Assembly: GCA_023846275.1 (NCBI GenBank)
Contig: CM043872.1
Span: 28,200,670-28,264,669, forward strand
DNA: 64,000 nucleotides
Direction: 5' to 3'
From: Vanilla planifolia
Taxonomy: Eukaryota > Streptophyta > Magnoliopsida > Asparagales > Orchidaceae
Shown in pieces: positions 25,601 through 39,200 of this stretch (within the stretch, counting starts at the first letter, position 1; each line of letters starts with the position of its first letter). The position numbers were made by a program, and so were the translations under genes. The notes below the pieces were generated by a model that saw nothing but the letters and a program-made list of their open reading frames with translations, did not search any database and was not told where the DNA came from.

Positions 25601-27665
25601 ATTGGTTGAGCATTGCCTTCACAAAATAACATATTTGGAATTTTTAACACTCACGTATTTGATCAAAGAATTTCTTTAACTATGATGGCGATCTAAGTAT
25701 CTTACCAAGATATACAGTAGTCACTTTAGCAAACAGTATCTCCAACAGCAATAAAGAGACATAACATCTGGATTACAAGTTGATTAATTAAAAAATTAGC
25801 TAACTATATACACACACTAGACAGCTTAAAAATAGAAAAAGTTTAAAAAAAACAAGTAGCATTTGGCATAAATGAGAATGCTGAGATCAATAAAAGGAAA
25901 GATAACTAAACAAATGACTACATGGAAGCCAATGTATAAGAAGATATATTTTGTTGGGAGAGAGAAAAGTTTTTTATGATGAGGAGTGGCTATAAATAGT
26001 TAAAAAGAATAGAAAAAAATGATAAAATATAGAGGAAAATTCTGAATAAACAGAATATACTAGATAATAATTAGATGATATAATATATTATGAGCATTCC
26101 AATATAATCAATAGTATATCATCATCTTTTGAATCCAACTATTAGCATCCCCTTGACGCTAAAAGATATGCCATGAAGCTCCAACTTAATACAAAGATTG
26201 GAGAACGTCACAAAAGACATAAGGAGTGAAAATTCTTTTTGATAGAACGTCATCTCTAATGAAACAAAAATTTATTTCAATATATTTTGTTTTTCATCAA
26301 AAATAAGATTGTACGCGATATAAATATATATTTTTTATTATCTACCATGTATTTTTGTTTTGTTTGGATAAAGGGAGAAGGGTATAGTTCCATACATAAA
26401 TAGATGAATGTTGCCTCTTATGTGGTTCAAGAAAGGGCTAAATAACAAGAAAAGGATTTTAAATGCCAAAAGAAATTAAAGAACAAGAGTTGATGAGCAT
26501 GGGGCAACCTTAGTCAATACCTTATTCAAGTATAAGTTTAAACGAAAAAAATCTCAACTTAAAGAATCGAATCTAATTGGACATTTCTTTTGAATGTTTG
26601 ATCCAATTCATTGTCAAAAAAGGGAGAAGATCTAGGCTGAGATGTACCAATGGAGTTAGCATCCTTCATCCAAGCACACATGTTTGCATAGTAGTGACAT
26701 GCCCTTTTGAACAAAATTGGTGATAGAGATATGGTCCTAACAACATATTCAAAACAAACAACAAGGAAAACTTTTTTTTTTAAATTCAATAACTCACGAA
26801 TAGATTTCTCATTACCTATGTTAAAAGTAATCATCAGCACACAGAGAAGAAGAGTGGAGAACAAACAAGAACACAAAAAAGAAGCACAATATTTTACATG
26901 TATACGCAACACTACAAGGAAAAAAAACAATCACACTCAGATGTTCTCCATTAGTACTTCAAAAAATTACAAAAGGAATACAAATTTTACTCTGAAGCCT
27001 TATTAGTGTCGTTTGTCTGACACCAGCACATTTGATGCCTCATCGGCTCTTAATAGAGAACAATGCCATTTGAGATCTTTGAATGTCATCTCCTGTCACA
27101 CATATTATTGTAACTGCTATTTAAATTCCCTTCAATAAACATTTGTGGCAGACAAGTCCTTGCTTATCCTAACATTTGTTAATCATTGTCAACAATAACC
27201 ACACCTCTTGGGAAACATGGATGAAGCTCCACGCCCGTCGGTAAAGATATGACTAAGCAGCACGATGCAATATATGGCTTAATTGACACAGCTAGGTCAA
27301 GTCCATGCTAACCTTCGTAGTCATCAGTCTCCACACCCCGACAATTTGTGGTCTCAAAGAATAAAACACCTTATCATAATATCAATAAACAATTCGAACG
27401 TCCAATGGAAACAATAGCACTGTCTCCCCTAAAACCATCAACGATATCTTCCAAGAAATCCCCACATGACATGTTAAAGTCAATAAACTACACACACAAA
27501 ATAGCGTTGTTTGTTATACTAATTGGGTTCCAACTACGCATTGTACAAAACGAAACAGAAATGTGATTAAACTCTGCAGAGAGCAGAACAGGCATAGGTA
27601 AGCGAAATGAAAACAAAGTACCTGCCGCGTTGGAAGTTTCTGCAGGGTTCCCTTCTTCGGTTCAT
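10698..27665 (-). CDS. Zinc finger CCCH domain protein 16-like (FG nucleoporin, NUP42/hCG1 type), 3' exon not found
   Basis: It resembles plant C3H16, a CCCH plus FG-repeat protein related to NUP42/CG1 that is thought to act at the nuclear pore in mRNA export. Minus-strand exons, all in phase: 27665-27622, 24676-24469, 24272-24181, 24070-23975, 23839-23746, 16912-16701, 16599-16487 and 10890-10698, giving about 350 residues. The start has ATG followed by C8-x7-C16-x5-C22-x3-H26 (CRNFQRGSCQYGDHCKFLH). NPFGFG occurs twice, then comes the conserved middle (DPESCKHQIVEDFKNE, YLPCDIVGDISYEEL, a coiled ERERNLLKSKLSEF segment) and later FG patches. The expected short C-terminal exon with a WLKEKW..GEIP-like motif was not found. 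If the last donor (GG|GTAAGT, intron from 10697) is not used, translation stops almost at once. Introns of 2.9, 6.8 and 5.6 kb are unusually long. Identity is firm; splice sites near the two short 3' exons are less so. Confidence 0.85.
13640..15770 (+). mobile_element. Heavily decayed LINE (RT and RNase H remnants), antisense to the host gene
   Basis: Reading the + strand across many frameshifts gives ordered LINE landmarks. The pre-RT linker appears as KVQWLMLSDCNTNFFQ (13765-13815). The palm entry is IKVDMKQ (about 14361-14382). Next come ELRQECPFSPYLFII (14500-14547) and the catalytic box FIDDKLL (14638-14658). The RNase H piece is AELRAAWEEVHLA (15650-15690). The order and spacing match an L1-type ORF2, so chance is unlikely. 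It is far older than the LINE at the window start. Exact ends are not defined. Confidence 0.7.
14136..14184 (+). repeat. Short tandem repeat, 14-bp unit, about 3.5 copies
   Basis: The unit is 'catRatcaattagg' with R alternating between A and G from copy to copy. Confidence 0.85.
18880..19100 (+). mobile_element. Possible LTR-retrotransposon 3' boundary (polypurine tract then LTR start)
   Basis: A purine block ending in GGGGGG (about 18893-18904) is followed directly by TGTTATAAAC (from 18905). This looks like a polypurine tract joined to a TG-starting LTR. No 5' partner LTR or readable pol was found, so this remains weak. Confidence 0.25.
20380..20425. repeat. AT/GT-rich simple sequence
   Basis: A short tract of alternating TA and TG (for example 'atatatgtgtgtgtgtatat') inside the long intron of the CCCH gene. 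Confidence 0.7.
24677..27621. other. First intron of the CCCH gene (2.9 kb)
   Basis: It lies between the 44-base first coding exon and exon 2, with donor GTACTT on the minus strand and acceptor TTTTTTCAG. It includes a 14-T run at about 25228-25241 preceded, on the minus strand, by LINE-like AT-rich tail sequence. No other gene is seen. Confidence 0.65.
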
Positions 27666-30600
27666 ATCGTGATCCTTCCCTGGGTAAGCGAATCACTGTC
27701 TTGTGTTTACGCAAATTTGTTCAATTCGCTTTTGGAATCTTCACCAGTTGGAGTGCTCCAAGGGCGGAGCTGCTCGCCGTTCAGTAGGTCAAACGGAGAC
27801 CTAATTGAAGCTGGAAAGGGCGGCATTATTAATTTAACATACAGAAGGAGAAATTTTTACGAAGAAGAATTTGAGGTTTTCTTTTAATTCTTTGTTAAGA
27901 ATCATTAAATTATACTTAGGTTTAATGTATTTTTAAGAAACTATCAAGACAAGGAGTTGTAAAATCCACCAATAATCTCTTAGTTTAGTTTAAATAAAAA
28001 TGCAAACAAGATAATCTACCCATCATCCCAATTTAAATTATTTTATCAACAAGAAATTGTCAATTTCTATTGGAAGAAACTTTCCTATCATGAATTCATA
28101 CCAACTTAATAACTACAAAATTGCAATTTATATATAAGAACCCAAATTAGCAATGAAACATGATAAAAATACATAAAAAGATAATATAAAATTATAATTT
28201 AATATTCATGTTGAACATAATATTAGAATTTTAGAATATAACTAAGATGTATTTAATCTAAGATAGTAAGAACCAAAATATAATACTAATGACAATTGCA
28301 AGCAACTAATTATCAAAATAAATTATCAATAACCAACTAATAATTGTACTTTATTAATTATATATTTAGAAATTATTTAAACAAAAAAATGTTGGAGATA
28401 AAATAATAAAATTATTGAATAAATTGGTATGTGATGAGCCTAAACTAGCCAACTAAGTTATAGTTATTTTTTTTAGTCATGGGTTTTTTTTTTAATTTTG
28501 ACATATTTATTGTGATGGGCCTATAAAATATATATGATTTTTGTGATGTATTATTATGCTCTTTGAGTTCCTCATCAGCTACATTCAACACGTTAAACTA
28601 TTCTTAGTATTCTCTACTCTCAACTCATTTTAGTTTTGAGTAACTTTTCAAGCTTAGTTTAGGCATCATTTTAATTCACAATAACATGAATAATTTAAAT
28701 TATAAATAACATAATCAAATGGAAAGTTTATAGTTGTATACTAATATGTATATAATTTTTATTTTAATATAATTACTGCTCATTCTTTTTATGTCTAATA
28801 ATATTCACAAATCTGAAAATTTTGTAAAAATAAGAAAAATATTTGATTTGGAGATGCCAACTTTAGAGATATTTTAAATCTTCCTAAAAGTTGTATTCTT
28901 AGAAACTATTATGGTTTGAAATTGCTTTTATTTTAGTTTTTAGAATTAATTTAAGCAATGAATTTAGATTTTTTTTTTAATTTGAAGTTATACCATCCAA
29001 TAACTATTATTTTGACAAACTCACTCATGTAACATATAAGTAAGAGTGAAATTCTTATTTTTTTTGTATGTGACATAGTTTTTATTATTTTAAAAATCTT
29101 TGTATAATTTCATAACTAATATTATAACATTTAGTATCTACAATTATATTAAATCAAATAAATTATATAATTTAAAATTTTGTATGTAATCTTATTACAT
29201 TATCTTTTTTATATCAATCAAATTTTAATACATTTAAGTCCTATTAAGTATTAGTAAATCTCTAATTAATACATCACTCTTTAGATTTTTTTAGGTTTTT
29301 AGTTAAATTAATGCTTTAGTCCATTTTCCTTTAAGTAAGACTATAACAAGCTTAAAATTATGGGATCTGGGATCTTTCATCCCCCACCAATCATCTCATG
29401 CACAATAAAAATCTAGCACCTGATTTATTTTTTATTTTTTATTCTAATTTTGACCTTGGTTCGAAAACTATTATTTCAACAAATTCAATTTTGGGGTAAC
29501 TTAAAAAACAAAACTCTTATTTTTGTTATGTATGATTATAAATTTTGTTTTCTTTAAGATTATTTTCATTTTTTATTTGTGCATAGTTTATTTTCTCTTT
29601 ATTTTTTTTTCCAATATTTCATTACTTAATACATTTAGCATTATAACATTGGTTTACATACTAATGGCTGACTTCATAAATGTCAAATATCATAATTAGC
29701 ATCTATAATTATACCAAACGAATTATATATTTTTTTAAAAAAAGAAAAAACAATATGATAAAAAAAAAAAAACAATTGCAAAGCTTTTACTTTCTGCATG
29801 ATAAAAATATAATATTTTATAATTTTGTATTATTTTTTTTATCTTTTGATTAGTATACCAACCAACCTTTGTTATTAAGCTAAACTTTTATCTCTTTCAC
29901 TTGCCTTTGGAAAAGTTTTTAGATAGCTTATCCTTTCTTTATTTGATTAATAAGTTAATCATAATATATTAATGAAACAAAGAGGCATCATCATAGACTT
30001 ATGATCAAAAGTATACTCAATTCAAGCATCATCTTAAATACAAATTAAAAATGGCAATAATTACAAATATTATGAATCATTAGTATAATTTGTACATTAT
30101 TTATTGAGAAGAGTATATTAGTATGCATACAGATACATAAAAAATATCTTTTATTTTTTAAATTTTTTGCTCTTGAAAATTTATTTTTAATTTTTTAAAA
30201 TAACTTTTAACATAACTTTTATGTTTTATGTAGATAATATGAAATATTTGCTTTCTTTGTGTCTCATTGATTGATTGAATATAGGGACTTCTTCAAAAGA
30301 ACTTGCATCATTAGCACTTCATTATAAAGTTTCGCACTAACTTAGTATGTAAATTAAAAGTTGGTGGCTTACCAACTCCATTCCACTATGACTCTTTTCT
30401 ACCCAAACATGATAAAAAAGCTTAAATGATTTGCTTATTTTGCAAGTGAGGTTGTTTGGTGGAGTGTTTTGGGCCACATCAAACTTGGTTTGCATATTTT
30501 TTTTTTATCAATAGTGATTTTGCATTTTTTTTAAAGTTTTTCCATCAAGAATTTAAATCTTTATACGATTTATATATGATGCAACATGATCGATAAAGTT

Positions 30601-32109
30601 AGGATAATGCCTTTCTTTTCACTATGCCAGATAGTCATGTTCATATTGTTTATTAGAATTCTTTGTTACCAGTGATAAAATAATATGAAAATACTATGTA
30701 ATATAATTTAAATATGGATAATAATATGTAAAATATTATTATAATAATGTTTAAATAAAATTATCTTATTATTTTCAAGAAATAAATAAAAAATATTTTT
30801 TTAGATAGAATAATAATATATTTTTATTAACATTAGAAGAAAAGAAAAAATCGCGTAAGTTCAAACCTATTATAGAGGGATAGTTAGTCATTAAGAAGAC
30901 GAGAGAATCTTCTTTTAGAAAAAAAAAGTAAGATGTTGTAACATTGAAAAATAAAATGACAAAAAAGTGGATGATATAATAACATAAAGAAATATTAAAA
31001 GAGAAACAAAAAAATATGTGACAAAATAAATGAGTAAAGAAGATGATTGATACAATAAATAGTAAGATGTTAAAAAAAAACAAAAAAATAAATTATTGTG
31101 AATAATATGTAAAGCATTGTTATAATAACATTAAAATAAAATTTTTTCTTGGTTTCAAATAGTAAAACAAGATTTAATTCTTTATAGATAAAAAATAATA
31201 TTTTAAAAAAATATCGACCTATAAATTCAATCCTATCATAAAGAAGGAATTAGTAATTGAATAAATAAGAAACTCTCTTTCTAAAATAGAGAAAAAAGAT
31301 AATGTTATTGTGAAAAATAAATAACAGAAAAGATTGGGGATAAAATAATAGAGTGAAATATTAAAAGAGAAGTGAAAAACATATCATTATTATGAAACAT
31401 ATGTGAAATATTTGTTATACATAAAAAAATATGTGAAATATTTATTATAAGATCATTATATATTCAATTAAATTTGAATACTTCAAATGTCAATGAAAGC
31501 ATATTTCCGATCTTCTTGATCTCAATAATGCTAATTTATCTCCCAATAAATTTGTTTTTATTTTTACATATAATATTGAGATTTTTATTTGTTTTGGAAT
31601 ATCAAACATTATAATTAAAACTCATAAAAAAATATATTTGAACACATTATTTTCATGAGTATTGTATTCTAAAAATAATAAATGAGATATTTTGATATTT
31701 GATCATTTTAAATTTATATATTTATTTTATTTTTTTAATATTAAATGTTTAAGCATAATTTATCAAATATCTTAAAATTTTAGCTTGTATTTTCTTCACA
31801 ATCTGATTACATTATTATCTCACTCTAACGAAATGAAATTTGTGAGTTTTTAAAAAAATATATTTTTAATATTTTTAATAAAATAAATAAATAATAATTA
31901 TAAAGATTAAATAATACTTTGAATTTTTAAAATTTTTATAAAACTTAGTGATCCATGGGTCATATTTGCACAAACAGCCTTCATCGTAAATATCAACTAA
32001 TAGGGGTGGTAGATGCAAAATGTGAATTTCCCTCGTAATACAAAAGGGCCTCAAGCTAGGTGGGTCGAGTAAGCTCGATCAGAGCGAGGACGTCGCAAGC
32101 TTCGCTGCC
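27666..32109. other. Shared upstream region of CCCH (-) and transporter (+) genes; AT-rich
   Basis: The two genes are divergent. About 200 bases next to 27665 have normal GC content and are probably the 5'UTR and proximal promoter of the CCCH gene. From about 27900 to 31950 the DNA is extremely AT-rich with many T- and A-runs and no coding signal. It contains the degenerate tandem duplication at about 30716-31390. Confidence 0.65.
30716..31390 (+). repeat. Diverged tandem duplication, units of roughly 300-380 bp
   Basis: Unit 1 starts near 30716 ('ggataataatatgtaaaata') and unit 2 near 31097 ('gtgaataatatgtaaagcat'). Both then run in the same order through an 'aaataaaatt' block, a 'tcaaacctat'/'tcaatcctat' block, an 'agaatctt'/'aaactctc' block and 'gaaatattaaaagagaa'. 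The match is clear by order although identity is low. Confidence 0.6.
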
Positions 32110-32297
32110 GTAAGTATTTACGATGTATTTTTCGTCTTTCTCTTCTGCGTTCCCTAAGCTCTAAAGGAATTTATTTGCTATTGTAACCTTTCTTTGATCG
32201 AGACATTTGAAAGCATGCAATTAGGTCTTCATTCGCTGGTTTACTTTCCGTTCAAGCCCCAATATCTCAATGTTAAGCATTCGTTTTGGTTTTGAAG
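32110..32297 (+). other. Probable 5'UTR intron of the transporter gene
   Basis: A perfect donor GTAAGTA starts at 32110. The T-rich stretch ending TTTGAAG at 32297 directly precedes the ATG and could be its acceptor. The AAG end is less common than CAG, so this needs transcript support. Confidence 0.45.
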
Positions 32298-35200
32298 ATG
32301 GGGGACATACCTCAGACATATACAGTCGACGATGCTCTGGTTTCCCTGGGTTTTGGGAAGTTCCAAGTCCTGGTGCTTCTTTATTCTGGCGTGGCTTATG
32401 CCGCAGAAGCAATGGAAGTGATGATTCTTTCCTTTATTGGTTCGGCTGTTCAATCCCAATGGAATCTTTCTCCTCACGAGAAGAGTCTGATCTCGAGTGT
32501 AGTTTTTGCTGGCATGCTTGTGGGAGCATATTCCTGGGGTGTTGTTTCGGACAATTATGGAAGGAGGTAAGTCGTTTTTCCATTATGTACCGTTTGGAGC
32601 ATAAAGGAACGGCCTTTTTATTTTAATATTTTCTTCGTTCCAATCATGGTCCACACACAACAATCTAAACATGCAGCCATCCGAATGATTATAAGCATTA
32701 CAACAGGCCCTGTTCGAAATATATTCTTGTGGTAAAGCATTTGATGATATTTTTATTACATTCATGGCCTAGAGAGACAAGAAAAGAGATGGGAGATGTA
32801 AGAGTAGAGATGTGTAGTGAGAGGTGGGAGATGTTTGGGAGAGAGAGGGAACTGGGAGAGGCGCTGGAGAGACAAATATAGATTGTTTTTTACATAATTT
32901 TTGGTGAAAATGGAAACCTTCTTTGAAAGCATTAGTGGAATTTTAAATTCAGATGAATTTGTTGATTAGTATTCAAACGAGAAAAGTGAAAAGATTCCAT
33001 CATTTACCAAAACACGTGTTTGAATTTTGGAAAATCAAACGAGCCTTAAAAGAAATCTTTCTGCTTGTGAACAAAAGCAAATTTTTGGGACGGGAGAAAC
33101 AGAGAATAAACCACAAATTCGATATTGTTTTCATTAACATAGTTAAAGTTTTGTCCTTTAAACATTAACTGTGCGGCTTGAAAGCTGTCACATTTGTACA
33201 AGTTGCCTTCCTCTTTTGTTCCACTTTTACATGTGGCCAAGATTGAAATCGTCTACCTTTAGGACAAACGGGAAAAGCAAAGACAAATGATAGCATTCAT
33301 TTCCACTGTTGTCACCTTTTTTCGCAATGTTTAATGAGGCATATAGCTATGGAAAATAATTGAGAAAGCTTACTAAACTGGTGTTTTGTATTTAGAATGC
33401 TTTTTATACAGAAAATAAAAGATTCCCACGATGTTTCTTTTCTTGTTTTGCCTAACCGGATGTTGAAATTTTCAGGTTGGGATTCCTCTTTACAGCACTA
33501 GTGACTAGTGGGGTTGGTTTTCTCAGTACCTTTGCCCCTAATTACATTTCATTGCTTGTTCTTCGCTTCTTTGTTGGTGTTGGATTGGGAGGAGGTCCAG
33601 TTCTTTTCTCTTGGTTTCTTGAGTTTGTTCCTGCTCCAAATAGAGGTGCCTGGATGGTGGTTTTTTCCTTTTTTTGGAGCATAGGCACAATCTTGGAGGC
33701 TTCAATTGCATGGGTATCTCTTTTTAACACCATCTAAAACTCTCTTTAACAAACAAAAACGTGATCAACATAAGAAAGCCTCTTAGTATCAAAGTGATAT
33801 TTTCCTTTTCAAGTTTATATGACAAACAAAATAAGTATTATATTTAAATTATAAGGTTGTTAAATGATTTGGGCATTTATTAATCTTATGAGTTCATTTA
33901 ATTATGACATATTTCAAACAAAGTTAAATATATAAGAATTTAAACAAATAAACCCTAATAAGATTATTAGTACCATCTAAGTCTATTTAAATTCATTTAA
34001 ATTCTGTTTAACATTTTAAAATATTAAGATGATTAATGGTTTTGAGAAGTAGGTGTCATTATATGGGATTAAATAGATAGTTCATATAATCCTATCAAAT
34101 ATTAGGATAGTCCTTAAAATACTTGAGCTTTCTAATTATTATCAAAACCTCTTTAATAAGTATTTCATGTAATCCAATCAAGTAACAATATAAATGAGTT
34201 CTTTAAAAGAAGATTTAAACAAATTTAGTAATTAATACAAGCTTTGGTTTGTTTAACATTTAGTATAATAGGATTAATATTGTGTAATTTCAGTCATATA
34301 TATATTTAAGTAGGTCATACTCATATGTTTGTCTAGTAGGTTGAAATTTCAAATCCACTTAGTTCAAATTCTTTTATGCATTGACAAGTATAAAAGCATA
34401 TGTATGATATACATATATTTTATGTATTTCTATAGTGTTGATGTTTGAAGATTTTCAATCATATACTTAATTGATTGTATGCAGGCAGTTATGCCAACAT
34501 TAGGTTGGAGGTGGTTGCTAGCATTGTCCTCTTTGCCATCATTCTTGTTACTTGTATTTTATAGTTTCACACCCGAATCGCCGAGATACCTTTGCTTGAA
34601 AGGTCGAACATCCGATGCAAAACATGTTTTGGAGGTTATGGCCAGATTGAACCAGAAAATACTTCCTTTGGGTGAACTTACTTCTGATTGCAAATTGGAA
34701 GCAAATGAATTTTTAAAGAACAATAATGTTTGTGAAGGCAGTCACGTTGAACAAGTGAAGAAGAGTGGAGTTTCCTTTGTTGCACTTCTTATGCCTAAGA
34801 TTAAGTGTATCGGTTCACTTTATAAGCTTCTCTCAAGGAAGCTAATGAGAACAACTCTTCTTCTGTGGATGTGTTTTTTCGGCAATGCATTTACATATTA
34901 TGGCGTGGTCTTGCTAACTTCTGGGTTGAGTGATGGAAATAGTAAGTGTAGGCCAGAGAAGTTGCAGAAGCATAGCAGTGGGGGAAACCATCTTTATAAA
35001 GATGTCTTCATCACTAGTTTAGCTGGTGGGGTATTTGCTTGAAATCATATTTCTTGTTCAGCACTTGGAACAACATGCTCATTCTTATTTGATTTACACT
35101 TTGCAGAGCTTCCTGGTTTGATTTTATCAGGCCTGATTGTTGACAGAATTGGTCGAAAACTCTCGGTTGCTTTCATGCAATTTGCAACCTTTGGTTTCCT

Positions 35201-35621
35201 GATCCCATTGATATTCCATCAGAAGGAGCTGACTACCACAGCACTTCTGTTTTGTGCACGGATTTGTATAACAGGGAGCATCACTACTGTTTCTATATAT
35301 GCCCCAGAGGTCAATATGTTGAAAAGAAGACTTAAGCATAGTTCTGTTGCACAAATCTGTTTGTTTTAAAGTTTATATTTTGTTTTATAGATTTATCCTA
35401 CCTCAGTGAGGAGTACTGGTTATGGAACGGCGAATTCAGTGGGGAAAGTTGGTGGGATTATATCTCCCCTGGTGGCAGTTGGCCTCGTCGACGGCTGCCA
35501 TCAAGCTGCAGCTGTTCTTCTCTTCGAAGGCGTTTTGTTTCTCACAGGTCTCGCTGTAATCTTATTCCCCGTTGAGACTAAGGGCACCAAGCTTAGAGAT
35601 TCTGTGGAGAGTCCAATCTGA
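32298..35621 (+). CDS. Organic cation/carnitine transporter 7-like (NiaP nicotinate transporter), major facilitator superfamily
   Basis: A 12-span plasma-membrane carrier of the SV2/OCT branch. The Arabidopsis relative OCT7/NiaP moves nicotinate-type compounds. Exons 32298-32566, 33476-33713, 34485-35025, 35107-35309 and 35391-35621 join in phase to 493 residues, close to the usual 500. All junctions are GT-AG. Visible signatures: [10 protein letters not shown] (residues 81-90, loop 2-3), PESPRYL (199-205, after TM6), [10 protein letters not shown] (358-367, loop 8-9), [13 protein letters not shown] (417-429) and PVETKG (477-482). The ATG at 32298 ([14 protein letters not shown]) matches the family start; the earlier in-frame TTG at 32286 is not a start. 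The gene looks intact. Substrate is inferred from the family only. Confidence 0.93.
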
Positions 35622-36202
35622 CCTGAAGAATTACGCATCAGTTTCTCCAAGTGCATGTTTCCTCTTAAGTCTCGATGTGCTTTTTATCTACTGTATAGCT
35701 GTCTGTTATGGATTTGGTTATGCTTATTATAAGGTACCGTTGAAAATGTAAAGATATGCCATGTCTTGTTTTCTTCTACAAATTGCAAAGTTAGTAGTAT
35801 AATTATGCCATATTATCTATTTTATAGAACAGTTTAAAAATACTTAAACTTGGGATGGGGAGTTTTATTTTCTTTCTATTATTTGAACTATTTTGGGTTT
35901 TTTATTACAACTTTATTTTGTAAGTTAACGTTAATAATAAGATATTTCCTGAGGCATATGATGCTAAAATAGATAATATTTCCTGTGAAGAAGCATCACA
36001 TCTGAATCTTTCAATCAAGAGTGAAGGCTTCTATGTGGTTTAGAAATGAAATGTTATGAGGTTCAGCTGTTACAACTAAAAACAAGCAATGTCAAGCAAA
36101 TACTAAATATAATGCTTGCACAGAAGCCTTCCTTCTTCATTTTCTCTTTTGACTTGTATCTTCTCGACTTGTTAAGCTTTTGCTTTCTAGCTTTCTGCTG
36201 AA
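35622..36202. other. Convergent intergenic region between transporter and kinase
   Basis: These 580 bases must hold the 3'UTRs and poly(A) signals of both convergent genes. No ORF or repeat stands out. Confidence 0.7.
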
Positions 36203-39200
36203 TCAATCGATGGTCATGGGATGGGAGATGCACCATCGGAAACGTGCTCGTCGAACGGAGGTGGCCATCTCCGTTTGCACATTCTCTAGCAACTTGACAA
36301 CGTCGTTGAAAGATGGGCGAGCATTAGGGTTGGCATTCCAACAGCTGGTCATGATCTGTCCTAGAGAAGGAGGGCAGTCGTTTGGTATGATAGGACGGGC
36401 ACCCCTGTTGACGACGGCGAAAGCTGCCTGAACGGCGGTCATGTTCTGAAATGGAACCATACCTGTCACAAGCTCCCAAAGCACAATGCCAAAGCTATAG
36501 ACATCAACCTTCTGAGTGTATGGCCTATGCTGAATCATTTCTCTGCATGAAACAGGAATTTCTAATGTTAATCAAATCTAGGGATGAATATAAGCAAGCT
36601 TAGATGCAAAAAGCCAGCAGCAAGAAGAAAGTAAATGTAGATACCATTGCCAAGCCATGATGCAATAAATTCACTGTTTATAGACAAATTTTTTTGTTGA
36701 TGCTGTTTCAAATCAAGAAATAAGAGCTCAACCTGAATCTTAACCTTGTGAAAATCAAATGGTTAGGCAGGTCATGGAACAACCATTATGGGGAGTTAAG
36801 AAGCATCATAAACAAGAGAAAATAGAAAGTAGAACACAAGGTGGAAATAGTGGCAACACTCAATTTGTGAAAGTTTAGATTTCATGCCAACTAAAAAAAA
36901 TGTGAATGCTGCAAAGTTTCTATAGTAAAGTTTACTAACAACCAAATCTTCTCAAACATTTATGTAGTAAGTGTTACCGAAGTATTAGTCTAAGCCAGTG
37001 AATATTTTAGTGTTTTTAACGTCAACAAAGTTACCCTTTAAATAGACTGGAGGCCTTCTACTTGCATAGCGTATGATTTCTATTAGATCTTAAGTTGACA
37101 TTTAACTGCACGCTTGGCTGGCAACTGCATATCAAAAGCAGGATTCAACCGTTGCAAAGGGTATGCCTGAAGCCGCAGGAATGAATGGCAGCAATGATAT
37201 TTAGTCACAAGTTGCTAGCTTCATGATGTTAAATCAACAAAAATAAACCTTTAAGAAATCAATTGGAAGAACAGGTTTCAGGTATTTCTTTAAAATCCAT
37301 GCCCGAAAACATTGTATCTTATCGAGTTTCAAAATTAAGATGAGAATATTAATTATTTTGGTTTTTTATGTCAAATATAGTTGATTTTGGTTGACCAAAT
37401 TAAAACACTTTGCCAAGGCTATTAATTAAGCTCAATCATATAGGAGTTGCACCCAAGAATGCTAGGACTCCCAGTTTAGCCAAAAAACCAACAACGTGCT
37501 CTTTGATAATCAATCAAATGGTGGGCACACCATCCTCTTATTGACGATGACTAAGTCCGATAAAGAGTGGATTCACTAAAAAGCAAAGTAGCTAAAAAGA
37601 CACATTAGTTAAAGGGATTATAATGTCAAGAATTGGGGAATGATTACTTGATGGACTCATGGATATCACAATCATTATGACCACAGAACAAGAACAAAAG
37701 AGAACCCCATATAACCTGGCATTGTGGCTCAACCAAATGTAAAAGAAGGCTCTCACAAGGTGCTAGATTTGGGATGACTTGTGGTAAACCATGGCACAAG
37801 AAACCACTACCTATAGAACATTGGAGAAGGATGGACAAGTGCAGCAAATGATGCAAGGAACTGAAGACATTAAAGGTGAAGCTGTGGAAAACTTCGGCAT
37901 AAGCTAGATCCATTAAAGTTGCATAACACTACGGACAACAAGTGAAAGCATTAAGGTTGGTAGATCGCTAACAGAAAGGAACTAATCACACCCAAACATT
38001 CTCTATCAATGAACACAACCCCAAACTGACTAGCCGCACTACTTTGTCTTTTACAATCCTGCTTATCATACAAACTAGCCTCCATATGAAAGAATCACCC
38101 GAATGGATTGAGAACATTTCCTAGTGTCCATCATATCTAGCCCCAAAGCTATGAACCCAAAGCTTATCCTCCCCAACAATAATCTTAGCAACATGCTTAA
38201 CAACCACTAGGTTCCTTCATGCCCTTAATTTGTGAATACTTAGGTTGCTATAAGAATTGGGCATCGTCACTTGCTTTCAAGCCACATAATGAATAGACCA
38301 TTTTTATGGATCCCTCTCCATATAAAGGAGATAGTCATTCTCTTAATCATAATTAACACTCTCAGGGGAATAAATGTGAGGGATATAACATAAATGGATA
38401 ACAACTATAGGATGGAATTGATCAGCACTACCTAATTAGCAAGCAACAAGGTCAATGCACTCCAAGCCAAAATTTTGTTTTCAAGAATGTACATGATATG
38501 AGCAAAATTTGCAAGAACTGATTGCCTGTGGTGGAAAGGAACTCTTAGGTATTTGCCCATCCTCTCTAGTAGATACCTCCACTGATTAGCATTCATTTTT
38601 CCTCATTGCTTCGGTGTCCTCTTGCTAAACAATACAAAAAAATTACCCTTGTTGATGGATTATCTAGAGGCTACATAGTTTTCACCAAAGCTACAAATGA
38701 AATTGCAAACTAAATAGAGAAAACAAAGAGAAAAAAGAATCACATCATCAATAAAATGCAAGAGATAAGGGAACCCAAAACTAATGTCCTGACGTCAAGT
38801 AGTACTCCATCCTTAATCCTTCCTTGTATCAACAATGTTAGAGGTTTTGAATAGCAAATAAAAAAATATGGTGGTATGGAGAACCATAACCTTAAGTCAC
38901 AAGAGGATTGAATCCATTAGGATTAAGATCTATTGACAAGCAATGCAAACTAAGGTTTGAAAACACAAGAGCATGCCCAAGTGCATCACCTTTTTGGGAC
39001 CCAAAGTGAAAAAACATGGTGAATATGAACTTCAAACACCTCCTATCATAAGTCTACTTCATGTCCACCTCATTTATCTTGAGTCCCACAATCAATTGTA
39101 AAGTGAACATTATGTGTATTAACTCTTTAGAGATGATGTAATTATTTGAAATACCACCTAACAATGGCACCTTACTCCTTAGCAATAAAATCACCAAGGG

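Noticed and set aside
27514-27714. 66-residue minus-strand ORF beginning MRKHKTVIRLPREG as the CCCH start
   Set aside because: It is in another frame. The family-like start MNRRREPCRNFQRG begins at 27665 and splices at 27622.
32270-32626. 118-residue ORF in a second frame over the transporter's first exon
   Set aside because: It is a frame shadow; the transporter frame continues across five phased exons.
34320-34380. tRNA-like T-loop (gttgaaatttcaaatcc)
   Set aside because: No matching acceptor, D or anticodon stems can be formed around it. I found no tRNA or rRNA gene in the window.
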